NCBI RefSeq assembly: GCF_022809355.1
Contig: NZ_JAKZMM010000032.1
Span: forward strand, 1 to 49,341
Direction of reading: 5' to 3'
Source of the DNA: Parabacteroides faecalis
GTDB taxonomy: Bacteria; Bacteroidota; Bacteroidia; Bacteroidales; Tannerellaceae
Length of the DNA stretch: 49,341 bases
The position numbers and the translations under genes were made by a program. The notes below the pieces were generated by a model. That model was not told the DNA's origin and did no database searches. It saw only the letters and a program-made list of their open reading frames with translations. Shown here piece by piece: positions 7,916 to 17,882 of the stretch (positions within the stretch are counted from its first letter, which is position 1; each line of letters opens with the position of its first letter).

Positions 7916-10384
7916 GTGATATATCCTTCTAATTTTGAGCAAAAGACGGGCTTTGATAAAGTTCGTCTTTTGGTTTCAGACAAATGCCTTAGCCCACTGG
8001 GTAAAGAGAGAGTCGCAGCCATGTCCTTTTCTACGGACTACGCCTTTATCAGTAATGAACTCGATTTAGTGGACGAGTTTGTAAAGATTCAACAAGGCGA
8101 AACCGATTTTCCCGCCAACTACTTTTTCGACGTACGTTATTCACTGAAGCGTATCCGCCCGGAAGGAACCTGGATGGACGAAAAAGAATTGTTTGATCTG
8201 AAGCGCTCATTACAGACCATACACGATATTATCCGCTTCTTCCAGCCGGGCGAAGATGAGGAAATCAAATATCCGGCACTGACAGCACTGGCTGGAGATA
8301 TTCTGGTCTTCCCTCAGTTGGTGGGCCGTATCGATACGATTCTCGACAAGTTTGGGAAAGTGAAAGATAGTGCATCACCCGAATTGCAGACGATCCGCCG
8401 CGAGATGACCATTACCATGAGTAACATCTCCCGGAATCTGCAATCCATCCTGCGGGCAGCCCAAAGCGAAGGCGTTGTAGAAAAAGACGTAACGCCCACC
8501 ATGCGTGACGGGCGCCTGATGATTCCGGTAGCACCGGCATTCAAACGGAAGATTAAAGGTATTGTACACGACGAATCAGCCAGTGGCAAAACCGTCTTTA
8601 TCGAACCGGAAAGCGTAGTGGAAGCCAATAACCGCATCCGGGAACTGGAAGGAGAAGAAAAACGGGAGATTATTCGTATCCTCACGGACTTTACCAACTT
8701 TGTCCGTCCTTTGGTTCCGGATATCCTTCAGTCGTATGAATTCCTGGCCGATATTGATTTCATTCGTGCCAAAGCTCTTTTTGCTATCGAAATACAAGGG
8801 ATTCGTCCTGTCGTAGAAGACAAACAGCAACTCGACTGGGCACAGGCCATTCATCCCCTACTTTATCTCTCGTTGAAGAAGCAACATAAAGAAGTGGTTC
8901 CGTTGGATATTGAACTGACAACCGAGAAACGCCTGCTGATCATCTCCGGTCCGAATGCCGGCGGTAAGTCAGTTTGCCTGAAAACAGTCGGTTTGTTGCA
9001 ATATATGTTGCAGTGTGGTTTGCTGGTCCCGATGCACGAAAGTTCACGGACTGGCTTATTCGAACACTTGTTTATCGACATCGGCGACGAACAAAGTATC
9101 GAAAATGACCTGAGTACGTATTCATCGCATCTGACGCACATGAAATACTTCGTCCGGAACTGTAACGAACGGACCATTCTATTGATAGATGAGTTTGGAA
9201 GCGGTACGGAACCGCAGATCGGAGGCGCCATTGCCGAAGCCCTGCTCAACCGATTCAACCAGCATAAGAGTTTTGGTGTGATCACAACGCACTACCAGAA
9301 CTTAAAGCATTTTGCCGAAGACACACCGGGAATCGTTAATGGAGCTATGCTGTACGACCGCCATCTGATGCAGCCTTTATTCAAGCTGGCTATCGGAAAT
9401 CCAGGCAGTTCGTTTGCCATTGAGATTGCCCGAAAGATCGGATTGCCGGAAGATGTCATCGCCGAAGCTTCTGAAAAGGTCGGCATGGATTATATCAACA
9501 TGGATAAATACTTGCAAGACATCGTACGCGACAAGCGATACTGGGAAAGCAAACGGCAGAATATCCGGCAACGGGAAAAGAAACTGGAAGACATCATTGC
9601 CCGGTATGAAAAAGATTTGAGCGAGGTAAACAGTCAGCGGAAAGAAATCGTACGGGAAGCCAAAGCGGAAGCCTCTCGTATTTTATTGGATGCCAATGCC
9701 CGAATCGAGAATACCATCCGCGAAATCAAGGAAGCACAGGCTGAGAAAGAACGGACCAAACAAGCCCGACAAGAATTACAGTCGTTCAAGGATTCGGTCA
9801 GCGATGCCCAAGAAGAAGACGACAAGCTTGCCCGTAAGATGGCTAAACTGAAGGAACGTGCCGAACGGAAGAAACAGAAACAAAAGGCCTCTGCACAGCC
9901 GGTATTTAACCGGGATGTCATCGAAGTGGGCGATGCTGTCCGGCTGAAAGGACAGACTTCGGTCGGAACCGTTATGGAACTGCAAGAGAAACAGGCAACC
10001 GTTGCCTTCGGTATGATCAAGAGTACAGTCAAACTGGATCGCTTGGAGAAAGTCAGCAAGAACCAAATCAAGAAAGAAATCCAGAAGAGTACGTTCGTCA
10101 GCGAACAGACTTCCGATCAAATGCACGAAAAACGTTTGCATTTCAAGCAAGAAATCGATGTACGCGGAATGCGCGGAGAAGAAGCGTTGCAGACAGTTAC
10201 TTATTTTATTGACGATGCCATCCAAGTAGGTGCTCAACAAGTAAGAATCCTGCACGGGACAGGAACCGGCATTCTTCGTCAGCTTATCCGCGAATACCTT
10301 CGCAGTGTGCCGGGAGTCCGTAGTTTCCACGACGAACATGTCCAGTTTGGTGGAGCCGGAATTACTGTAGTTGAACTTGATTAA
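7916..10384 (+). CDS. mutS2: MutS2, ribosome-rescue/recombination-suppressing ATPase with Smr domain
   Basis: 822-aa MutS2. It starts with GTG at 7916, since no ATG precedes the conserved N-terminus (IYPSNFEQKTGFDKVR). The MutS core and clamp helices occupy about 1-320. The ATPase has a Walker A SGPNAGGKS (about 345), signature region SIENDLSTYSSHLTHM, and Walker B TILLIDEFGSGTEP. A long charged coiled coil spans about 510-650. The C-terminal Smr nuclease domain (about 744-822) carries EIDVRGMRGEEA and the catalytic-type HGTGTG motif. It lacks the mismatch-recognition domain of MutS1. In other bacteria MutS2 splits collided ribosomes and suppresses recombination. It is second in the operon, with corA 12 bp downstream. 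Confidence 0.96.
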   Translation: MIYPSNFEQKTGFDKVRLLVSDKCLSPLGKERVAAMSFSTDYAFISNELDLVDEFVKIQQGETDFPANYFFDVRYSLKRIRPEGTWMDEKELFDLKRSLQTIHDIIRFFQPGEDEEIKYPALTALAGDILVFPQLVGRIDTILDKFGKVKDSASPELQTIRREMTITMSNISRNLQSILRAAQSEGVVEKDVTPTMRDGRLMIPVAPAFKRKIKGIVHDESASGKTVFIEPESVVEANNRIRELEGEEKREIIRILTDFTNFVRPLVPDILQSYEFLADIDFIRAKALFAIEIQGIRPVVEDKQQLDWAQAIHPLLYLSLKKQHKEVVPLDIELTTEKRLLIISGPNAGGKSVCLKTVGLLQYMLQCGLLVPMHESSRTGLFEHLFIDIGDEQSIENDLSTYSSHLTHMKYFVRNCNERTILLIDEFGSGTEPQIGGAIAEALLNRFNQHKSFGVITTHYQNLKHFAEDTPGIVNGAMLYDRHLMQPLFKLAIGNPGSSFAIEIARKIGLPEDVIAEASEKVGMDYINMDKYLQDIVRDKRYWESKRQNIRQREKKLEDIIARYEKDLSEVNSQRKEIVREAKAEASRILLDANARIENTIREIKEAQAEKERTKQARQELQSFKDSVSDAQEEDDKLARKMAKLKERAERKKQKQKASAQPVFNRDVIEVGDAVRLKGQTSVGTVMELQEKQATVAFGMIKSTVKLDRLEKVSKNQIKKEIQKSTFVSEQTSDQMHEKRLHFKQEIDVRGMRGEEALQTVTYFIDDAIQVGAQQVRILHGTGTGILRQLIREYLRSVPGVRSFHDEHVQFGGAGITVVELD

Positions 10385-10396
10385 TCAAACAAAGCC

Positions 10397-11476
10397 ATGA
10401 ACCGAAAAGAATTAGCTTCCCGAAAGCAACGCCGGAGTGCCAACCGAAGGCTGGCTGAACATTATAAATATGTAGGTGAACAGGTACTGAAGACATCTAT
10501 CAACCTGATTTCTTACAATAAGCAAACAGTCAAAAAGCAGGTTATTTCTCCCCGGCAAGTTTCTTTCCAGAAGCTTTGTCATTCGGCAGATACACATTGG
10601 CTGGAGATTAACGGACTGGCCGATGCCGACATCATCACCCAAATTGTCAAAGACTTCGGGCTGCATAATATTGATGCCAAAGATATCCTGACGCCTCAAC
10701 ATGTAGCCAAAGTCGAGATGTATGGCAATCGGACCCTGATCATCCTCAACGCTTGTTACTACGATGAATCAACCGAACTGCATACCGAACATATCTGTCT
10801 GTTGGTAGCCGACAATACCATTGTTACCTTTAAAGAAGGTGATTCCTATTCTATCTTTGAAGGAGTGAAGAAAGCGATCGATGAGAACTTATTGGATATC
10901 CGAGCCAACGGAGCCAGTCAACTTCTCATCCATCTGCTGAATGCCATCACATCCAGCCTGGTAGAAACAGCTTCTCAAACGGAAGAAATGCTGGAAGATA
11001 TCGAAGAGTTATTACTCGACATCCATAATATCCCGGCAAACACAGGACAATTGATTCAAGAACGGCGGAAAGAATCGATCACGATCCGGAAGAATGCCCA
11101 GCCCTTAAAGGAACAATTCATCAAGCTGTCCAAGAATCCGGCTCTCATCTCGGCGGAACTGCTTCCGCTCTTCAACGATATATACGACCAGATTCTATTT
11201 ACCCTACAAACAACCGAAAGCTGTCGAGAAATCATTTCCTCGCTGGTCGATCTTTATATCTCGAATAACGATTTGCGGATGAATGCTATCATGAAACGGC
11301 TTACCGTTGTTTCAACGATCTTCATCCCGCTGACTTTCTTGGCTGGCGTCTGGGGAATGAATTTTCAGTTCATGCCCGAACTGGGTTGGAAATACGGATA
11401 TCTTTTCGCCTGGTTGCTGATGTTATTGGCCGGATTAATCTCCTGGTTATATCTCAGACGGAAAGATTGGAATTGA
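10397..11476 (+). CDS. corA: CorA family Mg2+/Co2+ channel
   Basis: 359-aa inner-membrane divalent cation channel. The first roughly 290 residues are the charged cytoplasmic funnel domain with long helices (ETASQTEEMLEDIEELLLDIHN). Two transmembrane helices sit at the C-terminus: about 300-322 ending in the signature WGMNFQFMPEL, and about 332-352, followed by the positive tail LRRKDWN. The GMN selectivity motif is intact. The loop after it (QFMPELGW) matches the MPEL-type loop of CorA. The gene is last in the PDZ-mutS2-corA operon. Its TGA stop (11474-11476) directly touches the dinB stop on the other strand, so no terminator fits between them. Confidence 0.95.
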   Translation: MNRKELASRKQRRSANRRLAEHYKYVGEQVLKTSINLISYNKQTVKKQVISPRQVSFQKLCHSADTHWLEINGLADADIITQIVKDFGLHNIDAKDILTPQHVAKVEMYGNRTLIILNACYYDESTELHTEHICLLVADNTIVTFKEGDSYSIFEGVKKAIDENLLDIRANGASQLLIHLLNAITSSLVETASQTEEMLEDIEELLLDIHNIPANTGQLIQERRKESITIRKNAQPLKEQFIKLSKNPALISAELLPLFNDIYDQILFTLQTTESCREIISSLVDLYISNNDLRMNAIMKRLTVVSTIFIPLTFLAGVWGMNFQFMPELGWKYGYLFAWLLMLLAGLISWLYLRRKDWN

Positions 11477-12562
11477 TTAATCATCCGAAAAGGGAAGATA
11501 CAGCTGTTCCCAATGGCTAATCGTGTCAGTTTCTTCTACCGGATTCGAGACGGCCAATCCGATCAACCGAATCGGATGTTGGGCATAGTCGATTTGTTGC
11601 ATCAGCTTCTTCGCCAAAGGTAAAATATCATTCAATAAGGTCAGTTCTTTGGGGGCACGCATACTGCGGGTCTTGATCTCAAAGTCGTCGAACTTAACCT
11701 TGAGGGTCAGAGTATTTCCCCGGAAATCTTTTCGGGCAATCCGCTCGATTAGTTCGGTGGCTACATGATACAATTCGATTACAACACTCGAACGGGCAGT
11801 GATGTCCCGCTCTAACGTATGTTCGCAACCAATCGATTTCCGGATTCGTTCGGCTACGACCGGACGATCATCTTCACCTCTGGCAAAAGCATAATAGAGC
11901 AACCCGGCTTTCCCGAATTGCCGTACCAGCATTTCTTGCGAACAGGCCCGTAACTCCGTTCCCGTATGAATACCGAGCAAGTGCATCTTCTTGGCCGTCA
12001 CCGGACCGACGCCCCAGAATGATTCAATAGGCAACGAGGCAATAAAGTCGAGTGCCTGATCCGGATGAATCGTACAAAGGCCGTCTGGCTTTCGGTAGTC
12101 TGATGCGATCTTTGCCAGAAATTTATTGTACGAAACGCCTGCCGATGCCACTAATTGACACCGCTCGCGAATTTCTTGCTTAATGGCTTTCGCGATATCG
12201 ACTGCCAAAGGTATATTCTTCTTATTATCGGTTACATCCAGAAATGCCTCATCGAGTGAAATCGGTTCTATCAAATCCGTATATTGATGGAATATTTCAT
12301 GGATCTGTGCCGATACTTTCTTATAGACTTCCATACGTCCAGGCACGAAAATCAGCTGCGGACATAATTTCAAAGCCCGCCGGGAAGCCATGGCCGAACG
12401 TACACCAAACTTCCGGGCTTCGTAACTGGCTGCCGCCACTACGCCTCGTTGTTCGGCATGACCAACGGCCAACGGTTTTCCTTTCCATTCCGGATGATCT
12501 CGTTGTTCGATCGACGCATAAAAGGCATCCATGTCAATATGAATGATTTTCCGCAAATCCAC
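11477..12562 (-). CDS. dinB: DNA polymerase IV (Y-family, DinB)
   Basis: Error-prone translesion polymerase. The open frame extends to an ATG at 12700, but the conserved N-terminus (RKIIHIDMDAFYASIEQRD) begins just after a GTG at 12562, and a minus-strand -7 box (12592-12599) lies between the two. I therefore choose 12562, giving 361 aa. Catalytic Asp10 (HIDMD) and the SLDEAFLD motif are present, followed by the helix-hairpin-helix SFWGVGPVTAKKMHLLGI and the little-finger domain. The C-terminus ends in EQLYLPFSDD, a good match to the beta-clamp-binding motif. I see no SOS-type operator that I could name. It converges on corA with no intervening base. Confidence 0.93.
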   Translation of the reverse strand: MDLRKIIHIDMDAFYASIEQRDHPEWKGKPLAVGHAEQRGVVAAASYEARKFGVRSAMASRRALKLCPQLIFVPGRMEVYKKVSAQIHEIFHQYTDLIEPISLDEAFLDVTDNKKNIPLAVDIAKAIKQEIRERCQLVASAGVSYNKFLAKIASDYRKPDGLCTIHPDQALDFIASLPIESFWGVGPVTAKKMHLLGIHTGTELRACSQEMLVRQFGKAGLLYYAFARGEDDRPVVAERIRKSIGCEHTLERDITARSSVVIELYHVATELIERIARKDFRGNTLTLKVKFDDFEIKTRSMRAPKELTLLNDILPLAKKLMQQIDYAQHPIRLIGLAVSNPVEETDTISHWEQLYLPFSDD

Positions 12563-12591
12563 TTTTCCTATCTCCCGATTTATTCGTCCGA

Positions 12592-12599
12592 CAAAAATA
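12592..12599 (-). promoter_or_regulatory. dinB: Predicted -7 box for dinB
   Basis: TATTTTTG on the minus strand matches TAnnTTTG perfectly and would start transcription about 20 nt upstream of GTG 12562. No TTTG box lies at the usual distance, so support is partial. It helps decide the dinB start. Confidence 0.45.
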
Positions 12600-12743
12600 A
12601 CGATCTTTTCCCGAATCCCCGAATAGAAGAAACAAAACTCCCGAGAATCGGAATCAAAACCAACGAGAATCCAAAACGATTCCAACGAATAGCCACACAA
12701 ACGTTAAGTATGTTTTATTTTCTGTCAGCAAAACCCGATACGG

Positions 12744-12775
12744 TTTGCTTATATGAAATATTTTCTATTTCTTTG
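12744..12775 (+). promoter_or_regulatory. Promoter of the thi operon
   Basis: TTTG (12744-12747) and TTTCTTTG (12768-12775, one mismatch to TAnnTTTG) are separated by 20 bp. Predicted start near 12782 is about 9 nt before the riboswitch P1 stem, as expected. Confidence 0.65.
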
Positions 12776-12790
12776 CGCAACAGATAAGAA

Positions 12791-12871
12791 ACAAAGGGGT
12801 GCCCTTTCAAGAGAAAAGGGCTGAGATGATACCCTCACACCTGATGCAGTTCGTACTGCCGTAGGGATTGT
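12791..12871 (+). ncRNA. TPP (THI-box) riboswitch
   Basis: Contains the conserved THI-box core: GGGGTGCCC (12796-12804), GGGCTGAGATGATACCC (12818-12834), ACCTGATGCAGTTCGTACTGCC and GTAGGGA, closed by a short P1 stem (ACAA/TTGT). It precedes thiS by about 90 nt and should turn the operon down when thiamin diphosphate is abundant. The expression platform has no obvious T-run terminator. An 8-nt segment, 12925-12932 (CCTTTGTT), is perfectly complementary to the 5' strand of P1 at 12790-12797, which could form the ligand-free alternative pairing. Confidence 0.96.
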
Positions 12872-12960
12872 TGATGAGCTCTGAGTCAAAAGTAACTTCT
12901 CTCTTTTTATAGCCTGCGCACCTTCCTTTGTTGATTGTTCATCATTAAAACAAATAGCCG

Positions 12961-13161
12961 ATGATTATCAAAGTCAACAACAAAGAAATGGAATTGTCCA
13001 GTCAGGCTTCTCTCCAGCAACTGGCAGAAACCTTGCAAATGCCCGACAAAGGCGTAGCAGTCGCCGTCAACAACCAAATGATTCCGCGGACAAAATGGTC
13101 TGAGACAATTTTACAGGAAAACGACCAGGTAGTTGTGATCAAAGCTGCTTGTGGTGGATAA
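12961..13161 (+). CDS. thiS: ThiS sulfur carrier protein
   Basis: Small 66-aa ubiquitin-fold sulfur carrier for thiazole synthesis. It has the expected length and ends in the obligatory Gly-Gly (VVIKAACGG), which is adenylated by ThiF and converted to a thiocarboxylate that donates sulfur to ThiG. It is first in the operon behind the TPP riboswitch. The next gene is thiG, 51 bp downstream; thiE, which follows thiS in some Bacteroides operons, is absent here. Confidence 0.95.
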   Translation: MIIKVNNKEMELSSQASLQQLAETLQMPDKGVAVAVNNQMIPRTKWSETILQENDQVVVIKAACGG

Positions 13162-13212
13162 GTTTATTCGTAGAAAACAATCAATCATATATACATTAAT
13201 TTATATAAGACA

Positions 13213-13989
13213 ATGGAGAAGTTGGTCATTGCGGGAAAAGAATTCAATTCCCGCTTGTTCTTAGGTACAGGCAAATTCAAATCCAACGATTTGATGGAAA
13301 AAGCAATCTTGGCTTCCGGTAGTGAAATGGTAACGGTTGCCATGAAACGAATCGATTTAGACGATAAAGAAGATGATATGCTGCACCACATCGTGCACCC
13401 ACATATTCAGTTATTACCCAATACATCAGGAGTTCGTAATGCTGAAGAAGCGGTTTTCGCTGCTCAGATGGCACGCGAAGCCTTCGGTACGAATTGGCTG
13501 AAACTGGAAATCCACCCGGATCCGCGTTATTTGTTGCCAGACACGGTTGAGACTCTGAAAGCAACCGAACAGCTGGTCAAGCTGGGCTTCGTTGTATTAC
13601 CGTATTGTCAGGCCGATCCGGTCTTATGCCGTCAGTTGGAAGAAGCCGGAGCTGCAACCGTTATGCCGCTGGGTGCACCTATCGGAACCAATAAAGGTTT
13701 GCAGACACGCGAGTTTATCCAAATCATCATTGAGCAGGCTGGTATTCCGGTCGTAGTGGATGCCGGTATCGGAGCTCCGAGTCAGGCTGCCGAAGCCATG
13801 GAGTTAGGTGCTTCAGCCGTATTGGTAAATACAGCGATTGCTGTTGCCGGTGATCCGGTTCGTATGGCACAAGCCTTCAAAGCTGCTGTTGAAGCCGGAC
13901 GTGAAGCGTATGAAGCCGGATTGGGAGGTGTTTCATCTTCATTCCAGGCATCCGCCTCTTCACCACTGACTGCCTTCCTGAACAGTTAA
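13213..13989 (+). CDS. thiG: ThiG thiazole synthase
   Basis: 258-aa (beta/alpha)8 enzyme that builds the thiamin thiazole phosphate from deoxyxylulose 5-phosphate, dehydroglycine (from ThiH) and ThiS-thiocarboxylate sulfur. Conserved features: [12 protein letters not shown] at the N-terminus, Lys97 in [10 protein letters not shown] as the Schiff-base lysine, [14 protein letters not shown], and the phosphate-binding [14 protein letters not shown] and [12 protein letters not shown] segments. Length is normal. Its partner thiH is two genes downstream in the same operon. Confidence 0.96.
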   Translation: MEKLVIAGKEFNSRLFLGTGKFKSNDLMEKAILASGSEMVTVAMKRIDLDDKEDDMLHHIVHPHIQLLPNTSGVRNAEEAVFAAQMAREAFGTNWLKLEIHPDPRYLLPDTVETLKATEQLVKLGFVVLPYCQADPVLCRQLEEAGAATVMPLGAPIGTNKGLQTREFIQIIIEQAGIPVVVDAGIGAPSQAAEAMELGASAVLVNTAIAVAGDPVRMAQAFKAAVEAGREAYEAGLGGVSSSFQASASSPLTAFLNS

Positions 13990-15708
<1,719 letters not shown>

Positions 15709-15721
15709 ATAACGATTACCT

Positions 15722-15778
15722 ATTAACAACGATTCTTCAAATCCGAATTTGGACCATAGAAAAAGAATCGTTGTTAAT
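15722..15778 (+). repeat. 16-bp inverted repeat with inner hairpin inside the thi operon
   Basis: Arms 15722-15737 and 15763-15778 are perfectly complementary over 16 bp. Inside them a second hairpin (CAAAT 15738-15742, ATTTG 15747-15751) can form. No T run of terminator type follows directly. It lies between thiC and thiH and may be a partial terminator or an RNA processing/stability element that sets lower thiH-thiF expression. Confidence 0.75.
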
Positions 15779-15806
15779 TATGACCTTTTAATTTTTAATT
15801 CACAAC

Positions 15807-16961
15807 ATGTTCTCAGAAGAATTAGAAAAAATAGATTGGGACGAAACTACGGCGGCCATTTATGCCAAGACCGACGCGGATGTCCGTCGGGCTTTATCCA
15901 AAAGCCATTTGGATGTGCAGGATTTTATGGCATTAATCTCGCCGGCTGCCGAGCCTTATCTCGAACAAATGGCTCAGTTAAGCTATAAATATACGCGCGA
16001 ACGCTTCGGTAACACGATGTCGATGTTCGTTCCTTTATATATCACCAACTCTTGTACCAATTCATGTGTCTATTGTGGTTTCCATGTCAGCAATCCGATG
16101 AAGCGAACGATCCTGACGGAAGAAGAAATCGTCAATGAATACAAGGCGATCAAGAAGTTGGCTCCGTTTGAGAATTTGCTTCTGGTTACAGGCGAGAATC
16201 CGGCAAAGGCAGGCGTTCCGTATATTGCCCGTGCTCTCGATCTGGCCAAGCCTTATTTCTCAAACCTGAAGATTGAAGTGATGCCTCTTTCGGCTGAAGA
16301 ATATCGCGAACTGACGCATCACGGTATGAATGGTGTGATTTGCTTCCAGGAGACTTATCACAAGGCAAATTATAATATCTATCATCCGCGCGGCATGAAG
16401 TCGAAGTTCGAATGGCGTGTCAATGGATTCGACCGTATGGGACAAGCCGGCGTACATAGTATTGGTATGGGTGTGCTGATCGGCCTGGAGAAAGAATGGC
16501 GTACGGACGTGACTATGATGGCCTATCATCTGCGTTATCTGCAGAAGCATTACTGGAAAACCAAGTACAGCTTTAATTTCCCGCGTATGCGTCCGTCGGA
16601 AAACGGAGGGTTCCAGCCGAATGTTGTCATGAGCGACCGCGAATTGGCGCAGGTGACATTTGCAACCCGTATCTTCGATCACGATGTGGATATCTCCTAT
16701 TCTACCCGTGAAAGCGCCAGCTTCCGCGACAATATGGCACGCCTTGGCGTAACAACGATGAGTGCTGAAAGTAAAACAGAACCGGGAGGTTATTATTCTT
16801 ATCCGCAAACGTTGGAACAGTTCCACGTAAGTGACGAACGTACCGCCAAAGAAGTAACCCTCGCGTTGAAGAATCTGGGTATCGAACCGGTCTGGAAAGA
16901 CTGGGATCAGTCGTTCGATGCCGTCAATTGCCAGGAACATGCAGCTACAACAACGGTATAA
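15807..16961 (+). CDS. thiH: ThiH 2-iminoacetate (dehydroglycine) synthase
   Basis: 384-aa radical SAM tyrosine lyase that supplies dehydroglycine to ThiG. The CxxxCxxC cluster motif is present as CTNSCVYCGF near residue 82-90, after LYITNSC. Typical blocks follow: LLVTGENPAKAGVPYI, ICFQETYHKANYN, GMGVLIGLEKEWRTD and SFNFPRMRP. Use of ThiH rather than the oxygen-dependent ThiO fits an anaerobe. The C-terminal coding region overlaps the thiF start by 23 bp, indicating translational coupling. Confidence 0.96.
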   Translation: MFSEELEKIDWDETTAAIYAKTDADVRRALSKSHLDVQDFMALISPAAEPYLEQMAQLSYKYTRERFGNTMSMFVPLYITNSCTNSCVYCGFHVSNPMKRTILTEEEIVNEYKAIKKLAPFENLLLVTGENPAKAGVPYIARALDLAKPYFSNLKIEVMPLSAEEYRELTHHGMNGVICFQETYHKANYNIYHPRGMKSKFEWRVNGFDRMGQAGVHSIGMGVLIGLEKEWRTDVTMMAYHLRYLQKHYWKTKYSFNFPRMRPSENGGFQPNVVMSDRELAQVTFATRIFDHDVDISYSTRESASFRDNMARLGVTTMSAESKTEPGGYYSYPQTLEQFHVSDERTAKEVTLALKNLGIEPVWKDWDQSFDAVNCQEHAATTTV

Positions 16962-17637
16962 CCGACATATCATCTTGCCAGAGATTGGTGAAGAAGGTCA
17001 GATGAAACTAGGCAAAGCGAAAGTTTTGCTTATCGGTGTGGGCGGACTAGGTTCGCCCATTGCTCTTTATTTGGCTGCTGCCGGAGTTGGAAGAATCGGA
17101 TTGGTGGATGATGATGTCGTTAGTGAATCGAATCTGCAACGTCAGGTTCTTTATACTGAAAGTGAAGTCGGACAGCCCAAGGTGATTTGTGCCGCCCGTC
17201 GTTTGCAGGCATTGAATAGTCAGTTGGTAGTGGATACTTTCCCTTGTCGTTTAACCGGCGAGAATGCAGAGGAACTGATTTCCCCATACGACCTGGTTAT
17301 CGACGGTTGCGATAATTTCCCGACCCGTTATCTGATCAGTGATGTTTCGGCCCGGCTACATATACCTTATATTTACGGAGCTATCCGGGAATTCGACGGA
17401 CAAGTGGCTGTATTCAATCTGCCGGGAGGGAAAACGTACCGGGAATTATTTCCGGAAACGGAAACCAGTCAGATGGAAACGCCGCCTAAAGGTGTGATGG
17501 GCGTATTGCCCGGAGTCGTTGGTTGTGTGGAAGCTTCCGAAGCCATCAAACTGATTACCGGTTGTGGCGAACCCTTAAATGGGAAGCTTTGGACAATCGA
17601 TCTGAAGACCATGAACACTTTCCTCTTCTCTCTTTAA
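16939..17637 (+). CDS. thiF: ThiF/MoeB-type adenylyltransferase lacking zinc-site cysteines
   Basis: E1-like enzyme expected to adenylate the ThiS C-terminus. I prefer ATG 16939 (MQLQQRYNRHIILPEIG), which puts the conserved RYxRHI at the N-terminus, giving 232 aa. An upstream in-frame ATG at 16918 is possible. The ATP site IGVGGLGSPIALYLAAAGVG, the LVDDD acid cluster and the Asp of DGCDNFPTRY are intact. In contrast to E. coli ThiF, the CxxC pair is replaced (TYRELFP instead of CYRCLWP), the cysteine that forms the acyl-disulfide with ThiS is missing (METPPKG), and the C-terminal CxxC is absent. There is no rhodanese domain. Adenylation seems retained; sulfur transfer must use another route. 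Confidence 0.88.
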   Translation: MQLQQRYNRHIILPEIGEEGQMKLGKAKVLLIGVGGLGSPIALYLAAAGVGRIGLVDDDVVSESNLQRQVLYTESEVGQPKVICAARRLQALNSQLVVDTFPCRLTGENAEELISPYDLVIDGCDNFPTRYLISDVSARLHIPYIYGAIREFDGQVAVFNLPGGKTYRELFPETETSQMETPPKGVMGVLPGVVGCVEASEAIKLITGCGEPLNGKLWTIDLKTMNTFLFSL

Positions 17638-17691
17638 TCGGCTGGAGCATTCTTCCGTCGGCTTAATATAAGCAAAGAAGAATTTGTATAA

Positions 17692-17744
17692 ATACGGATC
17701 TTTTACCTAAATACGCCTTCGTATCTTCGATAAAAGATCCGTAT
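17692..17744 (+). terminator. Hairpin after thiF, probable terminator
   Basis: Perfect 14-bp arms (17692-17705 and 17731-17744) enclose a loop that itself holds an ATACG/CGTAT mini-hairpin. The following bases are AT-rich (atttat) without a strong T run. It probably ends the thi operon. Confidence 0.6.
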
Positions 17745-17882
17745 ATTTATGAAAATACAGCCCATTAAAGATTCTTCATCAGCTCAACAAAAACAAAGTG
17801 AACGGATAAACTGTTATTTATTGATAGAATTATCTGTAAGCATTGAGAAATAATAAACTGTTGAACTTAAAAAGCGAAGACA

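Noticed and set aside
12563-12700. 46-residue N-terminal extension of DinB
   Set aside because: Not part of the family; begins upstream of a likely promoter, so translation from GTG 12562 is preferred.
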